Assembly (NCBI GenBank): GCA_039029195.1
Contig: JBCCGR010000057.1
Location: 1 to 28,406, forward strand
Direction: 5' to 3'
Source: JBCCGR01 sp039029195
Lineage (GTDB): Bacteria; Pseudomonadota; Alphaproteobacteria; Rhizobiales; Rhizobiaceae
DNA length: 28,406 nt
Shown here one piece after another: positions 24,640-28,406 of the stretch (its first letter is position 1; every line of letters begins with the position of its first letter). The translations under genes were made by a program, and so were the position numbers. Below the pieces are notes generated by a model that saw only the letters and a program-made list of their open reading frames with translations, was not told the origin of the DNA and made no database searches.

Positions 24640-25755
24640 TCAGGATCTGACGGTAGGCAGTGGGTTGCGATAGGGGGCGTGGCTCAACGCGTCGGCAACC
24701 GTAAAATAGGCTGGTTTGGGGTTCAGCTCCGCGTCAAACAAAGCCGGACGCGGCGTGCCCGTTGCGCGTCGGAAAGGCGCGTAGCCATGAACAATCCAGT
24801 GAGACCGGTCTGAAAGTCCCCAGAATCCCACGCGTTTGACGGCCTGATTGTCGAGAACGGGATCGAGAAACCGGCGGTAAAAGTCAGCCACAAGCTGGTC
24901 GCGGCGGCGAACGTCTTCCGGCAAACCAATATCATTCACGTCCAGTTCCGAGACAAAAATCGACAGGCCAAACTGTTCAATCTGTTTCAGAAAGCGCGAC
25001 AGTGCGTTTTGCCGGATGGGATGGCGCGGCACGATGTGTCCCTGAATGCCAACGGCATCAACGGGCACACCGGTGTTGAGCAGATTGTCGATCAGCCACA
25101 GCAAGGAGGATTGCTTGCGGTCGCAATAGTCGGACGCGCAGGAAAGCCCGTAGTCATTGAGAACCAGATGGGCGTTTGGTGCGGCCTGTCGTGCATGGCG
25201 AAAAAGAAACGTCAGAAATTCCGGACCATGTTGGCGAAGTAGCCTTGTGTTTCGAAATCCGAACCGGTCGTCCGCCAGCGGCTCATTGACAACATCCCAA
25301 CTGACAATGTGCGGGTAGCGGCTGGTGGTAAAATCCATATAGCGCGCATGGGAACTCATGGCGGATTTCAGATCGCCATGGTCAAGCCAGCCCGGCAGGC
25401 TCTGGTGCCAGAAGAATGTGTGCCCATGTAGGTTGAGACTGTTGCCGCTGCAGAATTGCGCAATCTCGTCCATGCGGGACGGATCGGCGTGTTCAATACC
25501 ATCGGGCGCCAGTGTTCCGGTCTTCAAATCGTTTTCCGGTGTGATGGTCGAGCAATGGTGGGCAAGCAGCCGCTCGATCTCAGGCTCGCCGCCATTATAG
25601 GCGCTGGCAATATCGATCCCCCTGGACAGTGCCAGTGATTTCAGCGCGGGAATGGAGGAGACATCGACGAAGCTTCTTTGCGAAGCGCCTGCGCCGAAGG
25701 AGCCGAATGGCATCACTCCGATGCCTGCAAGCAGCGCGCGCCGCGTGAGTCTCAT
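24640..25755 (-). CDS. Glycoside hydrolase family 10 (endo-1,4-beta-xylanase-like)
   Basis: A 371-residue secreted hydrolase. A twin-arginine-type leader (LTRRALLAGIGVMPFGSFGAGA) is followed by a (beta/alpha)8 barrel. GH10 marks are ENDLK (74-78), HGHTFFWHQSLPGWL (110-124), DVVNEP with acid/base Glu158, and SELDVN with nucleophile Glu270. The cleavage partner is a beta-1,4-xylan-type chain in characterised members. It ends 17 bases or less from neighbouring genes of the same strand: its start lies 17 bases after the UDP-xylose synthase stop, so it is in that operon. A role in trimming a self-made polysaccharide is more likely than plant-wall attack, because of the operon. Confidence 0.88.
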   Translation of the reverse strand: MRLTRRALLAGIGVMPFGSFGAGASQRSFVDVSSIPALKSLALSRGIDIASAYNGGEPEIERLLAHHCSTITPENDLKTGTLAPDGIEHADPSRMDEIAQFCSGNSLNLHGHTFFWHQSLPGWLDHGDLKSAMSSHARYMDFTTSRYPHIVSWDVVNEPLADDRFGFRNTRLLRQHGPEFLTFLFRHARQAAPNAHLVLNDYGLSCASDYCDRKQSSLLWLIDNLLNTGVPVDAVGIQGHIVPRHPIRQNALSRFLKQIEQFGLSIFVSELDVNDIGLPEDVRRRDQLVADFYRRFLDPVLDNQAVKRVGFWGLSDRSHWIVHGYAPFRRATGTPRPALFDAELNPKPAYFTVADALSHAPYRNPLPTVRS

Positions 25756-25772
25756 GGTTGGTTCCCGGAGAC

Positions 25773-26813
25773 TTAAAACGTTTGTCCCAATGGCTCGGAA
25801 AGATTGAGCTGTTTCTTTAGTGTGATGTCACAATCAGTGCGCGGGTTGTCACCTTGCGAAAGCGCCAGATCGAAATAGTCGATTGTGCGCCGCAGCCCTT
25901 CGCGCAGCTGGGTGCGTGGTGCCCAGTCGAGTTGGTCCCGCGCCTGCGCAATGTCCGGCTGCCGCAGCTTTGGATCATCATCGGGAAGCGGTTTGAACTT
26001 CAGCGGTGATTTGGAGCCCGTCATTTCAAGCACCAGTTCAGCCAGTTGAAGGACAGTGAATTCGTTCGGATTGCCAAGATTGACCGGGCCGCGCAGCGTT
26101 TCTGCCGGACAGTTCATGAGGCGGATGAGTCCGTCCACAAGATCGTCCACGTAGCAGAACGACCGGGTCTGCGATCCATCGCCATAGACCGTGATCGGAT
26201 CACCCTTCAGCGCCTGCACGATGAAGTTCGAAACCACACGCCCGTCATCCTGGCGCATTCGCGGGCCATAGGTGTTGAAGATCCGCGCGATTCTGGCGTC
26301 CAGTTCAAACAGCGACCGGTAGGAGTAGAAGAGCGATTCCGCCGACCGTTTGCCTTCATCATAACAGGAGCGGGCACCATAGGGGTTCACATTGCCCCAA
26401 TAGGATTCCGGCTGAGGATGGATCATCGGATCGCCGTAGATTTCCGACGTGGAGGCCTGCAGCACAGTACCGCTGGAGGCTTTGGCAATTTCCAGCGCGT
26501 GTAGTGCGCCCAGAAACGAGGTCCGCATCGTGTCGATTGGTTCCGCCTGATAGTGAACCGGCGATGCCGCGCACGCCAGATTGTAGATCTGATCCGCATG
26601 GGCCCAATAGGGCGCGGAGACATTGTGCTGGCGAAAGCTGAACGACGGCCAGTTTGTCAGCGGGGCAACGTTGGCCGCAGTGCCCGTATAAAGATTGTCG
26701 ATCCCAATCACCTCGTGACCTTCGGCGAGCAGGCGTTCGCACAAATGGCTTCCCACAAATCCGGCAGCACCGGTGACGAGGACTTTTTTGTTGATCTTGC
26801 GAAACTCGTTCAT
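25773..26813 (-). CDS. UDP-glucuronate decarboxylase (UDP-xylose synthase), extended SDR
   Basis: An extended short-chain dehydrogenase of about 346 residues. The NAD-binding motif is GAAGFVGSHL near residue 15. The active site is ASTSEIYGDP plus SCYDEGKR, with Tyr151 and Lys155. YNLACAASPVHYQ, YWGNVNPYGARSCYDEGKR, RIFNTYGPRM and DGRVVSNFIVQAL are characteristic of UDP-xylose synthases and set them apart from UDP-glucose 4-epimerases. It converts UDP-glucuronate to UDP-xylose in the cytoplasm. ATG at 26813 overlaps the Wzz gene stop (ATGA), which favours it over the ATG two codons upstream. The product would feed a xylose-containing polymer. Confidence 0.9.
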   Translation of the reverse strand: MNEFRKINKKVLVTGAAGFVGSHLCERLLAEGHEVIGIDNLYTGTAANVAPLTNWPSFSFRQHNVSAPYWAHADQIYNLACAASPVHYQAEPIDTMRTSFLGALHALEIAKASSGTVLQASTSEIYGDPMIHPQPESYWGNVNPYGARSCYDEGKRSAESLFYSYRSLFELDARIARIFNTYGPRMRQDDGRVVSNFIVQALKGDPITVYGDGSQTRSFCYVDDLVDGLIRLMNCPAETLRGPVNLGNPNEFTVLQLAELVLEMTGSKSPLKFKPLPDDDPKLRQPDIAQARDQLDWAPRTQLREGLRRTIDYFDLALSQGDNPRTDCDITLKKQLNLSEPLGQTF

Positions 26814-28306
26814 TGCCATACACCATGGTAGCGGGGTTGATGATGTGTCGTTTGAGAGGCCGGGAACACGGTGCCCCGAACAAGGTGCAGCAGCCAGGCA
26901 ACACCAATGCCGGCAATCAGGCCGAGCATGAGCGCGGCAGCCAGCAGAAGCATGGCGCGCGGGTGTGAGGGCCGGGAGGCCGGATAGCCCGCGGAAATGA
27001 TGCGGGTGTTGTCGTTCTGAAGTCCGACTTCCTGGTTTACCTGCTTGGAGCGGGCGAGAAACGTCTCATAGACCTGTCGGCTCAGATCTGCTTCCCTTTG
27101 CAGCTCGCGAAGCCGCACACTGTCCGTGTTGGAACGCGCTGCGCGGTTTTTGAGATTGTCGACTTCCAACTGGAGTGACGTCGCACTTTCACGGGCCACA
27201 TTGTAGGCTGTCTCATAGCGCTGCAGGACCCTCTGGAGTTCCTGATTCAAGGCTTCTTCGAGCCCGCGTCGTTGCTCGCGCAAAGCAAGAATGCGGGGGT
27301 GGCGCGGCAGAAAGCGGGTCAGCAATGTGGATTCTGTTGCCGACAGTTCCGCCAGTCGGGTCAGCAGATTGTTGGATAGGGTGGATTGTGGCACGCCCAG
27401 ACCCGCATTGAGCGGGTTGGCAATGGCGCGCTGCACCTCATCAAGCTGCGCCTTGGCGTTCTTTTCAGCGGTTTGCGCCTCACTCAGCCGGTCATTGATG
27501 TCGCGCAACTGCTGCTCAACGATCAGCAGGTTTTGCGCGCCAATGAGACCATGTTGTCGTCTGTAGTCTTCTACAGCGCGCGCTGATTTTTCCGACGCCT
27601 TGCGCAATTCTTCCAGCCGCGCATCGATGTCGCTCGCCGCAGCACGTGTAGAGCGCTGCGAATAGAGCTGGCTTTCCGAAACATAGATTTCAGCAAGCCC
27701 GTTGGAGATGGATGCTGCCTTGTGCGGGTCAGCAGACCGGGCTTCGATCTGAATAATATAGGTGTTGCCCTTGCGTTTGACCTTCACGCGCTTGTCGAGT
27801 TTGCGTTGCGCCTCTTCGTAAGGTGAGCGGCTGAATTTCTCTGCATCTCCGTAGACAATTGTGCGCGCGAGCGTGCCAATCCCGAAGGACGATGATTTGC
27901 CGCCAAACTCCGGATCGGCTTCAAGGCTGAGCTTCTCAACGAGCCGTCGCGTGACGGAATCGGACATGATGATCGACACCTGACTGTCGACCAGTGATGT
28001 GTCAGCACCAAGCGCCGAAGACCCCAGACCAGATGGTACGACTTCCTGACCGATCAGTTCCTTCTTGCGGGGATCAATCAGCAATTCGGTGATGGATGTA
28101 TAAAGCGGGGTTGTGACCCGGACATAGATGAGCGCCAGCAGCACAAAGCCCGCCATGACGCCAAGCACCAGATATTTTCGCGCCCAGATCGCAGCTGTCG
28201 CCGTGATCAGGTGATCAACGAACCCCAGTTCCGGCTCCGGTGGCGGCATCGGAGCAGCAGCAACCGGCACCAGGGTCGCGAAATAGCTGTGTTCGGGCTG
28301 TTGCAT
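26810..28306 (-). CDS. Wzz/GumC-type polysaccharide chain-length determinant, no kinase domain
   Basis: A 498-residue inner-membrane protein of the polysaccharide co-polymerase type. After a proline-rich N-terminus (residues 11-27), a membrane helix at about 44-62 leads into a Wzz domain (VTTPLYTSITELLIDP). A long coiled-coil periplasmic part (about 200-430) is followed by the usual ASRPSHPRAM and a second membrane helix near 451-476. It ends in a short His-rich cytoplasmic tail, with no tyrosine kinase domain. It likely sets the length and aids export of the polysaccharide made by this cluster. AGGTGGG lies directly before the ATG at 28306. It heads the operon with UDP-xylose synthase and the GH10 enzyme. 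Confidence 0.88.
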   Translation of the reverse strand: MQQPEHSYFATLVPVAAAPMPPPEPELGFVDHLITATAAIWARKYLVLGVMAGFVLLALIYVRVTTPLYTSITELLIDPRKKELIGQEVVPSGLGSSALGADTSLVDSQVSIIMSDSVTRRLVEKLSLEADPEFGGKSSSFGIGTLARTIVYGDAEKFSRSPYEEAQRKLDKRVKVKRKGNTYIIQIEARSADPHKAASISNGLAEIYVSESQLYSQRSTRAAASDIDARLEELRKASEKSARAVEDYRRQHGLIGAQNLLIVEQQLRDINDRLSEAQTAEKNAKAQLDEVQRAIANPLNAGLGVPQSTLSNNLLTRLAELSATESTLLTRFLPRHPRILALREQRRGLEEALNQELQRVLQRYETAYNVARESATSLQLEVDNLKNRAARSNTDSVRLRELQREADLSRQVYETFLARSKQVNQEVGLQNDNTRIISAGYPASRPSHPRAMLLLAAALMLGLIAGIGVAWLLHLVRGTVFPASQTTHHQPRYHGVWQ

Positions 28307-28406
28307 CCCACCTCATGCCTTCGGATTCGGGCTGCGACGCAGCTCCGGCAGAGGTAATGTTAATCAATCGTTAATCCGCAAGCCAACACCTATACTATAA
28401 ATAAAC
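28307..28406 (-). promoter_or_regulatory. Upstream region of the exopolysaccharide operon
   Basis: A hundred bases upstream of the Wzz-type gene, ending at the window edge. It contains AT-rich stretches (TATAGTATA near 28390-28400 on the minus strand) that could belong to a promoter. The ribosome binding site AGGTGGG is adjacent to the ATG. Confidence 0.35.

Overview
The window looks like an accessory stretch of an alphaproteobacterial, probably Hyphomicrobiales (rhizobia-like), chromosome or large replicon. The main support is a complete frcRBCAK-type sugar transport locus, as known from Sinorhizobium, together with a cobalamin-riboswitch operon and a rhizobial-style exopolysaccharide cluster. 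Species-level placement is not possible from the sequence alone.

Layout. (1) 1-776: the 3' end of a tyrosine recombinase gene, followed by a broken, truncated GMC oxidoreductase gene; this is the scar of a mobile-element boundary. (2) 1010-8233: a sugar uptake and catabolism block. A class I aldolase-like gene and a PfkB kinase overlap as a pair. They converge on a ROK repressor gene (frcR), which is divergent from frcB-frcC-frcA-frcK (ABC importer plus kinase-like protein). A perfect 10+10 bp AT-rich inverted repeat between frcR and frcB is the likely FrcR operator. (3) 8649-13304: a two-domain redoxin-like/2OG-Fe(II) dioxygenase gene on the plus strand, then on the minus strand a tightly overlapping operon (DUF1636 metal-binding protein, ABC ATPase, periplasmic binding protein, FecCD-type permease). 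A cobalamin riboswitch at about 13159-13304 precedes that operon, so it is probably corrinoid or cobalt-chelate uptake. (4) 13463-14143: a class I glutamine amidotransferase.

(5) 14417-22525: an intact tRNA-Trp gene whose last 49 nt are repeated exactly 8,033 bp downstream, which is the signature of an island integrated in the tRNA 3' end. The island holds one recognisable gene, a 2264-residue membrane NTPase. Its Walker A and Walker B motifs are separated by a large block of transmembrane helices, as in KAP-family NTPases, and it is followed by TPR-like helical repeats. No integrase is present. Upstream of this gene lies a GC-rich, strongly folded non-coding segment (about 21960-22217) whose sequence and fold resemble the HEARO/omega-RNA class associated with IscB, but without any iscB gene. 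Between it and attR are five copies of GGTGTAG in both orientations, plausible recombinase arm sites. The giant NTPase and the orphan RNA are the most interesting content of the window; a phage-defence role for the NTPase is an inference.

(6) 22576-28306: an exopolysaccharide-type cluster with a polysaccharide deacetylase, a FemAB/BioF2-like acyltransferase, a GH10 xylanase-like hydrolase, UDP-glucuronate decarboxylase (UDP-xylose synthase) and a Wzz/GumC-type chain-length protein. Together these suggest a xylose-containing, possibly acylated polysaccharide.
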